Shown: piece after piece, positions 54,542 through 64,000 of the stretch
Numbering within the stretch: position 1 is the stretch's first letter
Layout: each line of letters opens with the position of its first letter
From: Bacillus pumilus
Lineage (GTDB): Bacteria; Bacillota; Bacilli; Bacillales; Bacillaceae
Direction of reading: 5' to 3'
DNA length: 64,000 nt
Assembly: GCF_024498355.1 (NCBI RefSeq)
Contig: NZ_CP101833.1
Coordinates: 3,391,001 to 3,455,000, forward strand
Notes under the pieces: model-generated
The model's input: the letters and a program-made list of their open reading frames with translations, nothing else
The model's database searches: none
What the model was told of the DNA's origin: nothing
Made by a program: the position numbers and the translations under genes

Positions 54542-55948
54542 TTATGATGCCGATTCTTCTTTTTCTTGCTGATCTTTGACGTACCAAATGAATTTCCCAG
54601 TATATCCGTAAATAATCGCAAGACCAATGGCGACAAAGCTCAACCACATAAATGGTAAATAAGAGAATGTCGATACGCCTAGAATTCCCGCCATGTAAAT
54701 CCCGTTATCTGACCATGGAACCATACCAGACGTAAGCGTACCACCGACCTCAGAGTTTCTGGATAAAACACGTCTGTCTAATTTTAATTTATCATAGCTC
54801 TTTTCCATAATTTTTGGCGTAAGGATGATTGATACATACATAGCACAGCCAAAAATATTCGCAAAGAAAGCAACAACTAGTGTGGATAGAGTGACGTTTC
54901 CTGCATTATGCAATTTCTTCTCAAACGTAGAGACGATGACTTTTAATACTCCTAAATATTCAAGTACACCACCGAAACCAAGACCGAGGATAATCACCAC
55001 TAAAGATCCTAGCATATTGACAATACCGCCACGGTTTAACAGGGTATTTAAGAAATCTACATCTGAGTTAATGGAAAAGCCATTATAAGCCGTAGCAATC
55101 GCATCTGCCGGATTCATTCCTTGAAAAGCCATGGCCCAAATCGAGCCTAGTAGAGCACCAATGGCGATAACAGGCATTGAAGGTTTCTTAAATACGAGCA
55201 ATAACACAACAACTACAGCCGGAATAACCATCCAGATATTAATTGTAAATGTATCATGAAGTGCATTTTTCAAAAACTCTACTTTATCTTGATCAATGTT
55301 TCGACCGCCATACATAAACCCTGTAATCGTAAACATAATCGCTGTAATCACAAAGGCTGGTATGGATAAGACCATCATAGCTCTTACATGCGCCAGCACG
55401 TCTACTTTAGAAAGAGAAGCGGCGAGTACGGTGCTATCTGATAATGGCGATAATTTATCACCAAAGTAGGCTCCAGATAAAACGGCACCTGCAACAATTG
55501 GAAGCGGAATTCCAAGACCTTCACCAATCGCAATCATGGCAATACCTGCCGTTCCAACCGTCCCCCAAGAGGTTCCTGTTGCAATGGACATAATGGCACA
55601 AATAACAAGTGTAGCTAATAAGAAAATGTTAGGATGAATAAATTCTAGGCCATAATAGATTAATGTAGGTACAACACCACCAGCAATCCATGTTCCAACA
55701 AGTGCACCAACAGCAATTAAGATCAAGATAGCATCTAAACCATTTGATATCCCTTTTGTAATCGCATTTTGAAGATCCTTATATGAATGTCCCAATCGAA
55801 TCCCTAAAGCGATCACCATAAACCATGAGATAAACAGTGCTAGTTGAATATCTAATTTGAAGTAAAGAGTAAATGATAAAACAATTGCTAAAAACAAGCC
55901 AAGTACAGACACGACCTCTGTCAAAGACGGCAGACGTGGTGATTTCAT
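54542..55948 (-). CDS. mleN: NhaC-family antiporter, malate/lactate type
   Basis: The start is ATG 55948 (MKSPRLPSLTEVVSVLG), behind GGGAGG; 468 residues with 11-12 membrane segments. NhaC-family signatures include ATGTSWGTVGTAGIAMIAIGEGLGIP near residue 165, GAYFGDKLSPLSDSTVLAASL and SEVGGTLTSGMVPWSDNGIYM near residue 395. In B. subtilis MleN, next to ansAB, swaps malate-2H+ for lactate-Na+. The position after ansB supports that name; the malic enzyme gene mleA that usually follows is not here. Confidence 0.82.
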   Translation of the reverse strand: MKSPRLPSLTEVVSVLGLFLAIVLSFTLYFKLDIQLALFISWFMVIALGIRLGHSYKDLQNAITKGISNGLDAILILIAVGALVGTWIAGGVVPTLIYYGLEFIHPNIFLLATLVICAIMSIATGTSWGTVGTAGIAMIAIGEGLGIPLPIVAGAVLSGAYFGDKLSPLSDSTVLAASLSKVDVLAHVRAMMVLSIPAFVITAIMFTITGFMYGGRNIDQDKVEFLKNALHDTFTINIWMVIPAVVVVLLLVFKKPSMPVIAIGALLGSIWAMAFQGMNPADAIATAYNGFSINSDVDFLNTLLNRGGIVNMLGSLVVIILGLGFGGVLEYLGVLKVIVSTFEKKLHNAGNVTLSTLVVAFFANIFGCAMYVSIILTPKIMEKSYDKLKLDRRVLSRNSEVGGTLTSGMVPWSDNGIYMAGILGVSTFSYLPFMWLSFVAIGLAIIYGYTGKFIWYVKDQQEKEESAS

Positions 55949-56088
55949 TTTGTTTCCTCCCTTTGTGCGTGTGTTAAGCGTTTTCAAAATATTGTGAAAA
56001 AAGTGTGCCAATTCGAAAGAAAGTGAATTGCCTGTTTTTCTCTTTGTCACAGGCAATTCGTCATATTGATAAAATAAATTTTTTGATA

Positions 56089-57513
56089 TTATTGTCGCTC
56101 TAGCAGCTCTTGACCCGCAATACCAGGCTTTGTCATCTCGTAAGGATTTAAGATAATATCAAGTTCTTCTTCCGTTAAAACATCATACTGCAAGCAAAGA
56201 TCTCTGATCGATTGTCCCTTCAAAATAGCTTCTCTTGCAATTCTAGCGGCTGCTTCGTAGCCTAAGTGAGGGTTCACGGCAGTGATCACGCCTGCACTTT
56301 TTTCTACATATTCTTTCAAACGTTTTTCATTTGCTTCAATGTCCGCTAAACAATGATCTGTGAATGAACGGAATCCGTTATTCATTATACTAATAGATTG
56401 AAGCAAATTAAAGACCAGAACAGGCTCCATCACATTTAACTCAAGCTGACCCGCTTCAGAAGCAAGACAGATGGTGTGGTCGTTCCCAATGACCTGGAAT
56501 GCGATTTGGTTAATGAGCTCTGCCATGACTGGATTGACTTTCCCAGGCATAATGGATGATCCAGGCTGACGGGCTGGCAATGCAATTTCAGCAAGACCTG
56601 CACGCGGACCAGATGCCATTAAACGAAGATCATTGGCAATCTTAGACATGTTCATCATACATACTTTTAATGCGGCGGACACTTCTGTGTAAGCATCTGT
56701 ATTTTGCGTCGCATCCACAAGATGCTCTGCGCCTACAAGCGGAAGACCAGAAATATCTGCTAGCTTCTTCACCACGATCTCAATATAGCGTGGATCTGCG
56801 TTTAAGCCTGTCCCAACAGCTGTCGCACCCATGTTTACTTCATATAAATGCTGCTTCGATTGGTTAATCCGTTTAATATCACGGCTTAGAACGCGGCTGT
56901 ATGCTTCAAATTCCTGTCCCAAACGGATCGGAACAGCATCCTGCAGGTGCGTACGACCCATTTTGATCACATGATCGAATTCTTTCGCTTTCTTTTGAAA
57001 TACGTCCTGCATCACCTGCATCGTCTCAAGCAGAATGTCTAACTGCTTGAGCACAGCAATATGGATAGCGGTTGGGAATGAATCATTCGTCGATTGCGAC
57101 ATGTTCACATGTGTGTTTGGACTTAAATGAATGTATTCACCCTTTTGATGTCCCATGATCTCTAGGGCTCTGTTACCAATGACCTCATTGGCATTCATAT
57201 TCATCGAAGTTCCTGCGCCGCCTTGAATTGGGTCTACAATGAAGTACTCATGCAGCTTACCTTCAATGACTTCATCAGACGCTTGAACGATGGCATTGCC
57301 AATTCCTTCATATAAACGTCCAACTTCCATATTGGCTTGAGCTGCTGCTTTTTTGACGATGGCAAAGGCTCTGATAAGTTCCTCATGCATGCGATACCCT
57401 GTAATCGGGAAATTTTCTTTTGCACGAAGGGTTTGAACACCATAATACACGTCTGCCGGAATTTCTTTTTCACCAAGAAAATCCTTCTCGTAGCGATAAG
57501 TTGCTTGAACCAT
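56089..57513 (-). CDS. ansB: Aspartate ammonia-lyase
   Basis: A 474-residue fumarase/aspartase superfamily enzyme that splits aspartate into fumarate and ammonia. Superfamily blocks are visible: GGAGTSMNMNANEVIGNRALE near residue 98, MGRTHLQDAVPIRLGQEF near residue 185 and the catalytic loop ARQPGSSIMPGKVNPVMAELINQ near residue 312. KVN rather than the FumC pattern, and the ansA neighbour, point to aspartase. It is 28 bases behind ansA. Confidence 0.93.
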   Translation of the reverse strand: MVQATYRYEKDFLGEKEIPADVYYGVQTLRAKENFPITGYRMHEELIRAFAIVKKAAAQANMEVGRLYEGIGNAIVQASDEVIEGKLHEYFIVDPIQGGAGTSMNMNANEVIGNRALEIMGHQKGEYIHLSPNTHVNMSQSTNDSFPTAIHIAVLKQLDILLETMQVMQDVFQKKAKEFDHVIKMGRTHLQDAVPIRLGQEFEAYSRVLSRDIKRINQSKQHLYEVNMGATAVGTGLNADPRYIEIVVKKLADISGLPLVGAEHLVDATQNTDAYTEVSAALKVCMMNMSKIANDLRLMASGPRAGLAEIALPARQPGSSIMPGKVNPVMAELINQIAFQVIGNDHTICLASEAGQLELNVMEPVLVFNLLQSISIMNNGFRSFTDHCLADIEANEKRLKEYVEKSAGVITAVNPHLGYEAAARIAREAILKGQSIRDLCLQYDVLTEEELDIILNPYEMTKPGIAGQELLERQ

Positions 57514-57541
57514 CTGATATGACCTGCTTTCTATAGAATAG

Positions 57542-58531
57542 TTAAATTACTAAATCTTCTGCGATTGGCGTTTCCATAATCTTTTTCACTTCTCTTGGAT
57601 CTGTTGTTTTGCCTAATGCCCACATGAGTTTCGGCACGATGGCTTCTGTGTTCATGTTTCGTGAACGTGCCACCAGTTCTTGATTGATCTTGCGTCCTAC
57701 TTCATACACACTCATGTCTTCTCCTTCTTCGAGACACTGAGTTGTGATGACAACAGAAATGCCTTCTTCCAGCAATTCGTTGATCTTTTCTAAAAGGTTT
57801 CTTCCTTCGAAAGGAATTCCGCCGCTGCCGTAGCTTTCGATGACGACCCCTTTGTACACACCTTTAATCGCCTCTAAAAACTCAGGCTTAAGTCCTGGGT
57901 GCAATTTTAATAGACAAACATCCGTGTTCAAGGATGCATCTAATTTAAGCGGTTTCATTGACGTTCTTTTTACTTTGCTATTGTATTCAATTTGATGGTT
58001 TTCAATCGATGCAATATATGGGTAGTTAATACTTTCAAATGCATCGTAGCTTTTCGTTCTTAGTTTGATTGCGCGTGTTCCTTGAATCACTCTTCCATCA
58101 AACACGACGTATACGCCGCCTACACCGTCACATGCAAAACGAATCGCATCTGTGATGTTTTTCTTCGCATCTGTTTTCTTAAACGTAATCGGAATTTGTG
58201 AACCTGTAATAACAATCGGCTTATCAGGATTTTGCAGCATATAAGATAGAGCTGCTGATGTATAGGCCATTGTATCGGTTCCATGAGTGACGACAAAGCC
58301 GTCGTATTGATCATAATTCTCATAAATGGCTGTTGCGATATCCACCCAGTATTCAGGCTGCATATTTGTACTATCTATACTCATCAGGGACTTTGTGTCC
58401 ATTGTGTACTCTGCATTAATTTCGTTTAAATAGCTTAAAAGGTCCTCAGCTTTAACACCTGGAGCCAAACCATTTTCACTCTCTACAGATGCAATCGTCC
58501 CACCAGTGGTTAAAAGCAATAATTTCTTCAA
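57542..58531 (-). CDS. ansA: L-asparaginase
   Basis: The start is TTG 58531 ([18 protein letters not shown]), behind AAGAGGTGG; 329 residues, as in B. subtilis AnsA. The two catalytic threonine motifs TTGGTIASV and [15 protein letters not shown] are intact. It hydrolyses asparagine to aspartate, which ansB then deaminates to fumarate. Repressed by AnsR, encoded divergently. Confidence 0.95.
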   Translation of the reverse strand: MKKLLLLTTGGTIASVESENGLAPGVKAEDLLSYLNEINAEYTMDTKSLMSIDSTNMQPEYWVDIATAIYENYDQYDGFVVTHGTDTMAYTSAALSYMLQNPDKPIVITGSQIPITFKKTDAKKNITDAIRFACDGVGGVYVVFDGRVIQGTRAIKLRTKSYDAFESINYPYIASIENHQIEYNSKVKRTSMKPLKLDASLNTDVCLLKLHPGLKPEFLEAIKGVYKGVVIESYGSGGIPFEGRNLLEKINELLEEGISVVITTQCLEEGEDMSVYEVGRKINQELVARSRNMNTEAIVPKLMWALGKTTDPREVKKIMETPIAEDLVI

Positions 58532-58604
58532 CAGGTCCACCTCTTTCAGTAAAATTACTTCGTTTGTCACACATATTATAAGCCAGCTTGTGCTATTCTA
58601 TAAT

Positions 58605-58683
58605 ATACGCTTTACGCGTACCTTCATTGTCATTATAGTCACATACTGCGAATTAATCAAGAAATTATTACGCATAACGCGTA
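58605..58683. promoter_or_regulatory. Paired AnsR operators between ansA and ansR
   Basis: ATACGCTTTACGCGTA (58605-58620) and TTACGCATAACGCGTA (58668-58683) agree at 13 of 16 positions; starts are 63 bases (six helical turns) apart. Each contains an ACGC/GCGT inverted core. One borders ansA, the other ansR, which fits repression of ansAB and autoregulation of ansR. Confidence 0.75.
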
Positions 58684-58737
58684 CACTCCATGTCAAAATA
58701 TGATATACTGTTGATGTATATAAAGGAGCGTTCATGT

Positions 58738-59085
58738 ATGATACTCGATCGTTTAACCACCCTTAGAAAAAAGAAAAAATGGTCTCTCCAGCATACGGCA
58801 GATCGCCTAGGTATCGCCAAAAGCACCTATGCCGGTTACGAATCTGGGTACCGACGACCTTCGCTTGAAGCAGTGAAGCTGCTGGCTGATTTGTATGATA
58901 CGTCCATTGATTTTTTACTTGGTAGAACGGACGAGCCAGAGATAAAGCGCAAAATCTCTGATATCAAAATTGAACTGACGGAAGCAAAAGAAGGAACCAT
59001 CCTCGTAGATGGCGTTCCACTAACCGATGAAGAAATCAAACAGCTTGTTGCCTTTATTCGGGCGAAAAACACTCTGAAAGTATAA
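58738..59085 (+). CDS. ansR: AnsR, helix-turn-helix repressor of ansAB
   Basis: A 115-residue XRE-type regulator from ATG 58738 (MILDRLTTLRKKKKWSLQ), nine bases after AAAGGAG. The DNA-binding domain fills residues 4-60: LQHTADRLGIAKSTYAGYESGYRRPSLEAVKLLADLYDTSIDFLLGRTD. The C-terminal half should sense asparagine or aspartate. Divergent from ansA. Confidence 0.9.
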   Translation: MILDRLTTLRKKKKWSLQHTADRLGIAKSTYAGYESGYRRPSLEAVKLLADLYDTSIDFLLGRTDEPEIKRKISDIKIELTEAKEGTILVDGVPLTDEEIKQLVAFIRAKNTLKV

Positions 59086-59087
59086 AC

Positions 59088-59133
59088 AAAGAAAAGAGAG
59101 GTCCCTATCATACGGGCGCCTCTCTTTTCTTTT
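59088..59133. terminator. Bidirectional terminator
   Basis: AAAGAAAAGAGAGG pairs perfectly with CCTCTCTTTTCTTT around a 17-base loop; it separates ansR from the convergent helix-turn-helix gene. Confidence 0.9.
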
Positions 59134-59146
59134 TGATAACAGCTGC

Positions 59147-59614
59147 TTATGAATAAGGTGAAGACAGCTGGCTTAATTCCTCTAACCGCCGCTTCGCTTC
59201 TTCTTTATTAAACGAACTATAATAGCGATAATTCTCATCATCTAAGATACGGTAATGCTGACTCAGCACATTTTGCTGGAGACGAAACGTGCCTTTTTTT
59301 ATCGAGGTCCGCCACCAAACCTTTCCGCCAATTGTACGTTCAACAGATAGATGCAATTCATCATGTGCCACGACTTCCAAAATCTCAAGCGGGTCATCCC
59401 CAAGTGTCCCTTTTAAAATGTCACTATCCCTGAATAATGCACAAACGGCCGCAGTTTGTGTCCAGTTGAGGCGCAGTCTGTTTTTTTCGACCTGCTGCAA
59501 ATGCCGTTTCGATAAACCAAGTACCTCAGCCATGCGGTCCTGCGTATAATTCTTTTCTTTTCGAATCCGTGCCATTTGTTCTGTGACGAGGTCGATTACC
59601 ATCTCTTTGTCCAT
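59147..59614 (-). CDS. XRE-type helix-turn-helix protein
   Basis: A 155-residue protein whose first 65 residues are an XRE-type DNA-binding domain (MARIRKEKNYTQDRMAEVLG, LSKRHLQQVEKNRLRLNWTQT). The C-terminal 90 residues (DELHLSVERTIGGKVWWRTSIKKGTF, HYRILDDENYRYYSSFN) read like a small globular domain without a family I recognise. The start follows AGAGGTGATG. It is transcribed alone towards the terminator shared with ansR. Confidence 0.75.
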   Translation of the reverse strand: MDKEMVIDLVTEQMARIRKEKNYTQDRMAEVLGLSKRHLQQVEKNRLRLNWTQTAAVCALFRDSDILKGTLGDDPLEILEVVAHDELHLSVERTIGGKVWWRTSIKKGTFRLQQNVLSQHYRILDDENYRYYSSFNKEEAKRRLEELSQLSSPYS

Positions 59615-59711
59615 CTCTCATCACCTCTTGAGCGTTCAGTCTTTACTGACATCATACACGATTTTTTCGAAAAAGTGGCGTCCTATCCTTTGAAATCATG
59701 GCGTAAACGAC

Positions 59712-60239
59712 CTAGTCGATCTGCTCTTCGACCTGACCATGCTGCTGTTTCCAGTTCTCTTGGGCAGCCCGATTTAAATATGGATAGATGTCTTGTTTGA
59801 CGGTTTGCTCGAATACTTCTTCATCTAAAATACTGTACGCCGGAATCTTGATCAACTTCCCATCTATTTTCCGAATGAGCACATCCATGAAGAGAAATCC
59901 CCTTATACTGTAACGGTGCCGGCGCATGTCGATTGATTGAATGTCTTGAAAAGGGATCGTTTGCTCTCGATGCAGCACAGCGCCATTCTCTCCGCGCTGA
60001 ATTCGAAAAATCACATTTCCCCTCTTCGTAAAAGCCGGCAGAATCATTAAAAAGGAGATCCAGCCATACACAATGCCTAATAGTCCGCCTAAAAATAAAA
60101 ATAATATATAATTCGATTCAAATGTAAGAGCTTCTGAAAATAGCCAAATACCGATGATACCAAAGCCGCCCGTTGCTAAGAATGCCCATACTCTTAGAAA
60201 GGGTCTGCTCCTCACTTCTATTACTTCACTTGGATTCAA
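59712..60239 (-). CDS. yfjD: YfjD-like membrane protein
   Basis: A 175-residue protein from TTG 60239 behind AAAAGGAG. Two membrane segments (about 17-37 and 43-68) precede a cytoplasmic PH-like beta domain (FRIQRGENGAVLHREQTIPFQDIQSIDMRRHRYSIRGF). Size and position in the cluster match B. subtilis YfjD; function unknown. Confidence 0.65.
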   Translation of the reverse strand: MNPSEVIEVRSRPFLRVWAFLATGGFGIIGIWLFSEALTFESNYILFLFLGGLLGIVYGWISFLMILPAFTKRGNVIFRIQRGENGAVLHREQTIPFQDIQSIDMRRHRYSIRGFLFMDVLIRKIDGKLIKIPAYSILDEEVFEQTVKQDIYPYLNRAAQENWKQQHGQVEEQID

Positions 60240-60260
60240 GCGTCATTCTCCTTTTCTCCA

Positions 60261-61019
60261 TTAGAATATAGAACGTAACCCGTCTCTATGAGCCGTCTCT
60301 ATGCGAAATTCGTTTTCCTTTATTCCCGACACAAGCCATGAATGTTTCTCACCTGGTATAACAAATAACATGGACTCCACATCCGGCGTATTGTTTTTGT
60401 CATAGGCTACCTTCATAAGGGAATCCATCTTTCCTTTTCTCGCCTGCACATCGGAAACAAATGCCCTCACGAGTTCTTGATTCTCTGTTTTATTAAGGAA
60501 GGAAAAACACTCATCTTTCCCTTCGCTTGCTTGCTCTAACAGCATTTCAAATTCCTCTGCTTGCAGGTTAATAACAGGTATGCGGTGATCACACATGTGT
60601 ATGCTCAAAAAGGCTTTCACTTGCTCCTCTGCCTGCTGATCGTCTTTCAGTTTATGGATCTGATGCACTTGTTGATCATAAAGCGTATGATGCGCATACA
60701 CGCCCGCCTGCGTCGTATGAAAGGAGGTACTGACTTCTTCATCTAACTCTCCAAATCTTGAAGCCTTGACGGTATGAGATGCATCATTCATGGCCTGGAT
60801 GAAATGACGGTATTCTGCTTTATAACGGTATTGTCTGTTTCGAAATTCCAGCACGTCTTTTGCCAGCAAAGAGCGGCACGCAATTTCAAACAAAAACCCA
60901 AGACGTTCATCCTCTACATCAGGATAATAGGCTTCCTTTAAGGACATGCCTTGTTCAAAATAGCCTTCACTGTAAAAACTAAAGATGAGTTCCTCGATAC
61001 TTAGACTCAGCTGATCCAA
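60261..61019 (-). CDS. yfjC: YfjC-like protein of the WXG100 cluster
   Basis: A 252-residue soluble protein from TTG 61019 behind AAGGAGAG. The N-terminal 75 residues are mixed helix and strand (LIFSFYSEGYFEQGMSLKEAYYPD), then TLYDQQVHQIHKLKDDQQ and a C-terminal strand-rich part (SMLFVIPGEKHSWLVSGIKE). It could be a chaperone or immunity partner of the effector-like protein encoded just upstream; an EspG-like role is only a guess. Confidence 0.65.
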   Translation of the reverse strand: MDQLSLSIEELIFSFYSEGYFEQGMSLKEAYYPDVEDERLGFLFEIACRSLLAKDVLEFRNRQYRYKAEYRHFIQAMNDASHTVKASRFGELDEEVSTSFHTTQAGVYAHHTLYDQQVHQIHKLKDDQQAEEQVKAFLSIHMCDHRIPVINLQAEEFEMLLEQASEGKDECFSFLNKTENQELVRAFVSDVQARKGKMDSLMKVAYDKNNTPDVESMLFVIPGEKHSWLVSGIKENEFRIETAHRDGLRSIF

Positions 61020-61031
61020 CTTGATCTCTCC

Positions 61032-62228
61032 TTATCCAAAAGAAAATGCGCCCTTAAAGAAATCGCCTGCACCCTTTATAAGCGAGTCTGCGGTTTCTTT
61101 TGTTTGTTCTATCCCTTTATGTATCATCTGATTTGCTTGATCAATGGTGTCATTGACTGCTTTCACACCTTGACCCGCCAGCTCAAATGCTTTTTTCCCT
61201 TTATCCACGACTGTATGAATCGGTTCCTTTAATTTCACTGCGACCTGTTCAGCAAAACCGGATGTCAGCTTGGCGACTTTTTCTCCAATAAATCCACCTA
61301 CTGCTGATCCAATGGCGCCACCAACAACTGTTCCAATCGGGCCCGCAAAGCTTCCGAGAGCGCCGCCGACAACGGCACCTGCGACGGACCCGCCAGCGAT
61401 AAAGACCGTATTATTCACTGCATTTCCAACAGCCTTTGCATTTTCACGCTTAAGAACTTCCGGCTGATCACCGAATTCTGCATAGTTCTCAGCCATTTTC
61501 AAACCACAGCCAACCGTTTCCGTTGCACCAGTGACAACTGTTGCAATGATGGCATTTCCTTTAGCAAATCTTGCCCCATTTTTCAGAACAGACTTGATTC
61601 CAGCCGTGTCCTTCCAATTGATACTCCCTTTTGTAAAATCGCGGACACTGTTCGTAAACGCAACCGTATCGTCAGGATAAAATTTCGTGAATTTCTTATG
61701 GACCAAATCAGCCATCGACCAGTTGGATCGTTTTAATAATTCTTTTTTACTCAGCCAAATCCTTGCTAGCCGGTCAAATCTCGTTCCTTCTACCTGGCTG
61801 GTCAAATCAAGCAGCAGCTTAGAATGCTGCGCTGCATAACGGCCATTTTCTTTCATAAAGGTTGTCATCCCAAGCCCGTAGTATTTCGCCTGCATCATCA
61901 CGATACCAGCTAAGCTCGTGAGCGTGCCATATTGATCATAGATGCTGTACATTTTCCTTAGAATATCATCTGCATCGACCATTTTATCTGCTGCATGACG
62001 AATCGCGATATCATCACTGCTCAATTTGCTTATTAATGCTTGTCCAGCACTCCATGCGTCCCCAACACCAGAAAAACAGCTTCTATACCGAGGATCACAG
62101 CCTAAAATCAAATGATCCAGTTCACTATGTAAATCGTGGTGCTTTGTTTCGGTGGCGGAAAGCTCACCTACAAAATCATTCGCCAGCCCTGTCAGCTGAT
62201 CTGGATCAACCACAATGTCACGTGCCAT
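61032..62228 (-). CDS. yfjB: YfjB-like large WXG/glycine-zipper protein, candidate type VII effector
   Basis: A 398-residue protein from ATG 62228 (MARDIVVDPDQLTGLANDF), behind GGGAGATG. Residues 1-100 form a WXG100-like helical hairpin (GVGDAWSAGQALIS), 130-240 are mostly helical, and 265-330 contain a glycine-zipper region (AGGSVAGAVVGGALGSFAG, GAIGSAVGGFIGEK) able to insert into membranes. The C-terminal 70 residues are amphipathic helices. The layout resembles membrane-acting T7SS substrates; no enzymatic motif is seen. Confidence 0.68.
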   Translation of the reverse strand: MARDIVVDPDQLTGLANDFVGELSATETKHHDLHSELDHLILGCDPRYRSCFSGVGDAWSAGQALISKLSSDDIAIRHAADKMVDADDILRKMYSIYDQYGTLTSLAGIVMMQAKYYGLGMTTFMKENGRYAAQHSKLLLDLTSQVEGTRFDRLARIWLSKKELLKRSNWSMADLVHKKFTKFYPDDTVAFTNSVRDFTKGSINWKDTAGIKSVLKNGARFAKGNAIIATVVTGATETVGCGLKMAENYAEFGDQPEVLKRENAKAVGNAVNNTVFIAGGSVAGAVVGGALGSFAGPIGTVVGGAIGSAVGGFIGEKVAKLTSGFAEQVAVKLKEPIHTVVDKGKKAFELAGQGVKAVNDTIDQANQMIHKGIEQTKETADSLIKGAGDFFKGAFSFG

Positions 62229-62232
62229 CACA

Positions 62233-62565
62233 TCATCTCCCTTCTCGGTTTCTTTCTCTCCGTTCTTCTCGTCTTTTTCGCTCAATCTCTTCCATTCTGG
62301 CAATTTCGGCTTTACGCTCCTCGATCTTGACTGCTGCATCCCGCAGTTCCTGGCTCGTTTCAAGCAAGTCCTTTTCAAATTGATCATAGCGTGCCGTTGT
62401 TTCCTCAAAGCTTTGATCAAATTTATTCTTTGCTTCTCCTTGCCAGCCTGATCCTACTGCTTTCAGCCGATTCTCAAGCAGCTGCTTCGACTGCCGAATC
62501 TCATCAGCCGCTTCCTGAAACTTTTGAGCGAGTGCCAGCGTTTGACTAGAATCCAACTTTCGCAC
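62233..62565 (-). CDS. yfjA: WXG100-family protein, YfjA-like
   Basis: A 110-residue helical-hairpin protein with the WXG turn in AVGSGWQGEAKNKFDQSF (about residue 38) and a long charged second helix ending in Arg/Glu repeats. GTG 62565 or TTG 62556 is the start. WXG100 proteins are secreted by or guide substrates to the type VII (ESX/Yuk) system. First gene of the cluster, four bases before yfjB. Confidence 0.82.
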   Translation of the reverse strand: MRKLDSSQTLALAQKFQEAADEIRQSKQLLENRLKAVGSGWQGEAKNKFDQSFEETTARYDQFEKDLLETSQELRDAAVKIEERKAEIARMEEIERKRREERRERNREGR

Positions 62566-62782
62566 CCCTTTCTCCCAATTTAACGTACAAATGGATGATT
62601 TTATATGTCCTCATTATAAATAAAAAGACACCCAAAAAAATCACCCTAAAGAACCATTCAGCACATCGCCTAATAAAAGTAGGCCTTTTTCCTCTCTAAT
62701 TGCCAGAGAAAACCTTTCTTGTTATGAAGCGCATTCAAGACGTGATAAAATGAACATATTCTACAAAAGGAGTGACGTATAG

Positions 62783-64000
62783 ATGAAAGAGGAAATGATC
62801 AAGCGTTTCACAAGTTATGTGAAAGTAGATACTCAGTCTGATGCTGAAAAAGAAAGCTGCCCATCTACTGCAGGACAGCTGAACCTAGCGAGACAGCTTG
62901 TTGAAGAGATGAAATCCATCGGGATTCAAGAAGTAACAATGGATCAAAACGGCTATGTTATGGGAACGATCCCATCTAACACCGACAAAGAAGTGCCAAC
63001 GATTGGCTTCCTGGCTCATATTGATACAGCTACTGACTTCACCGGCAAGAATGTGAAACCGCAGCTTCATGAGGACTATCAAGGCGGTGACATCACGTTA
63101 AATGAAGATTTACATATCGTGTTATCTCCAGCACAGTTTCCAAATTTGCAAAAGTACCAAGGACATACGCTCATCACCACTGATGGCACGACCTTACTTG
63201 GTGCAGATAACAAAGCAGGTATCGCAGAAATTATGACCGCCATGCATTACCTCATTCAGCATCCAGAAATCAAGCATGGAAAGATTCGAGTCGCCTTTAC
63301 TCCAGATGAAGAGATTGGCAGAGGACCGCACAAATTTGATGTCGATGCCTTTGGCGCTTCCTATGCTTATACCATTGACGGCGGACCGCTTGGAGAGCTT
63401 CAATATGAAAGCTTCAACGCAGCAGGTGCCAAGGTATCGATTAAAGGAAACAACGTCCATCCAGGTACAGCGAAAGACAAAATGGTCAGTGCTGCGAAGA
63501 TCGGGATGCTCTTTCACAACAAACTCCCTTCAGATGAATCTCCGGAGTATACAGAAGGATATGAAGGCTTTTTCCACCTGACGAAGTTTGTAGGAGAAGT
63601 GGAAGAAGCAGAGCTGCAATATATTATCCGTGATTTTGATAAAGAGAAGTTCAACAATCGCAAAGCACTATTTGAAAAGATTGCAAATGACTTAAAAGCG
63701 GTCTACGGCGAAAACAGTATCACCCTCAGCATTCAGGATCAATATTATAATATGAGAGAAAAAATTGAGCCGGTTAAACATATTGTGGACATTGCCCATG
63801 AAGCAATGGAAAACCGCTCAGTGACACCTGTGATCGAACCTATACGCGGCGGTACAGATGGCTCTCAGCTTTCATATAAAGGTCTCCCAACACCAAACAT
63901 CTTTACTGGCGGAGAAAACTTCCACGGTAAATATGAATTTATTTCAGTGGAAAACATGGTGAAAGCAACAGAAGTCATCGTGGAAATCGCACGTTTATTT
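62783..64000 (+). CDS. pepT: Peptidase T (tripeptidase), partial
   Basis: The gene starts at ATG 62783 behind AAAGGAG and stays open for 406 codons to the window edge; only the last few residues are missing, since Bacillus PepT has about 410. This M20 metallopeptidase removes the N-terminal residue of tripeptides in the cytoplasm. Zinc-site motifs are [41 protein letters not shown] and [14 protein letters not shown]; the C-terminal histidine is in [15 protein letters not shown] sigma-A-like promoter, TTGTTA-N18-GATAAA, lies at about 62720-62750. Confidence 0.93.
   Translation, partial: MKEEMIKRFTSYVKVDTQSDAEKESCPSTAGQLNLARQLVEEMKSIGIQEVTMDQNGYVMGTIPSNTDKEVPTIGFLAHIDTATDFTGKNVKPQLHEDYQGGDITLNEDLHIVLSPAQFPNLQKYQGHTLITTDGTTLLGADNKAGIAEIMTAMHYLIQHPEIKHGKIRVAFTPDEEIGRGPHKFDVDAFGASYAYTIDGGPLGELQYESFNAAGAKVSIKGNNVHPGTAKDKMVSAAKIGMLFHNKLPSDESPEYTEGYEGFFHLTKFVGEVEEAELQYIIRDFDKEKFNNRKALFEKIANDLKAVYGENSITLSIQDQYYNMREKIEPVKHIVDIAHEAMENRSVTPVIEPIRGGTDGSQLSYKGLPTPNIFTGGENFHGKYEFISVENMVKATEVIVEIARLF

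Overview
The window looks like chromosome of a low-GC, aerobic, endospore-forming Bacillus, most likely of the B. pumilus / safensis / altitudinis group. The grounds are Bacillus operons in recognisable order (lic, cyd, ans-mleN, sigY-yxlC, yfj, ywqH-ywqI), AGGAGG-type ribosome binding sites, many TTG/GTG starts, and perfect CcpA cre and Fur boxes. No rRNA, tRNA or CRISPR array was seen. Species assignment is inference.

Layout. 1-5.1 kb: a class I fumarase/tartrate-dehydratase pair (left-truncated by the window) driven by a sigma-54 promoter, with its PrpR-type activator upstream; an IS1182-family element sits inside the terminator between them. 5.2-13.2 kb: an acquired, partly decayed detoxification island (MarR regulator with three matching operators, nitroreductase, DHA2 efflux pump, nitronate monooxygenase, alpha/beta hydrolase, flavin-dependent monooxygenase, plus remnants of an IS6 transposase and two more luciferase-like oxygenases). 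It ends in a terminator carrying a perfect Neisseria DNA uptake sequence. 13.9-15 kb: a chimeric gene joining a pectate-lyase-type lipoprotein N-terminus to most of an inositol-dehydrogenase-like protein.

15-29.6 kb: ilvE; two small membrane proteins; the lichenan/cellobiose operon licBCAH with licR; a lipoprotein-type sortase with a two-repeat MPKTG surface protein; gdhA; a short sigY operon (sigY-yxlC-yxlD/E-like); a secreted pectate lyase under a cre site. 29.6-35.5 kb: cydABCD (cytochrome bd and its ABC assembly factor) with a Rex-like site. 35.8-45.5 kb: a complete Fur-controlled isd haem-acquisition locus: three NEAT proteins, sortase B, two haem ABC importers, and an importer ATPase fused in frame to an IsdG-type haem monooxygenase.

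45.7-49.5 kb: an HxlR regulator divergent from an overlapping VOC dioxygenase-ribA-ribD operon, then fosB. 49.5-54.3 kb: a possible type I toxin-antitoxin unit, a polysaccharide deacetylase lipoprotein, a decaying PTS regulator/EIIA pair, a frameshifted small protein, and ywqH/ywqI type-VII-associated genes with no LXG toxin. 54.5-59.1 kb: mleN-ansB-ansA with divergent ansR and paired operators. 59.1-62.6 kb: a helix-turn-helix gene and a yfjABCD-like WXG100 cluster. 62.8 kb to the end: pepT, cut by the right edge.
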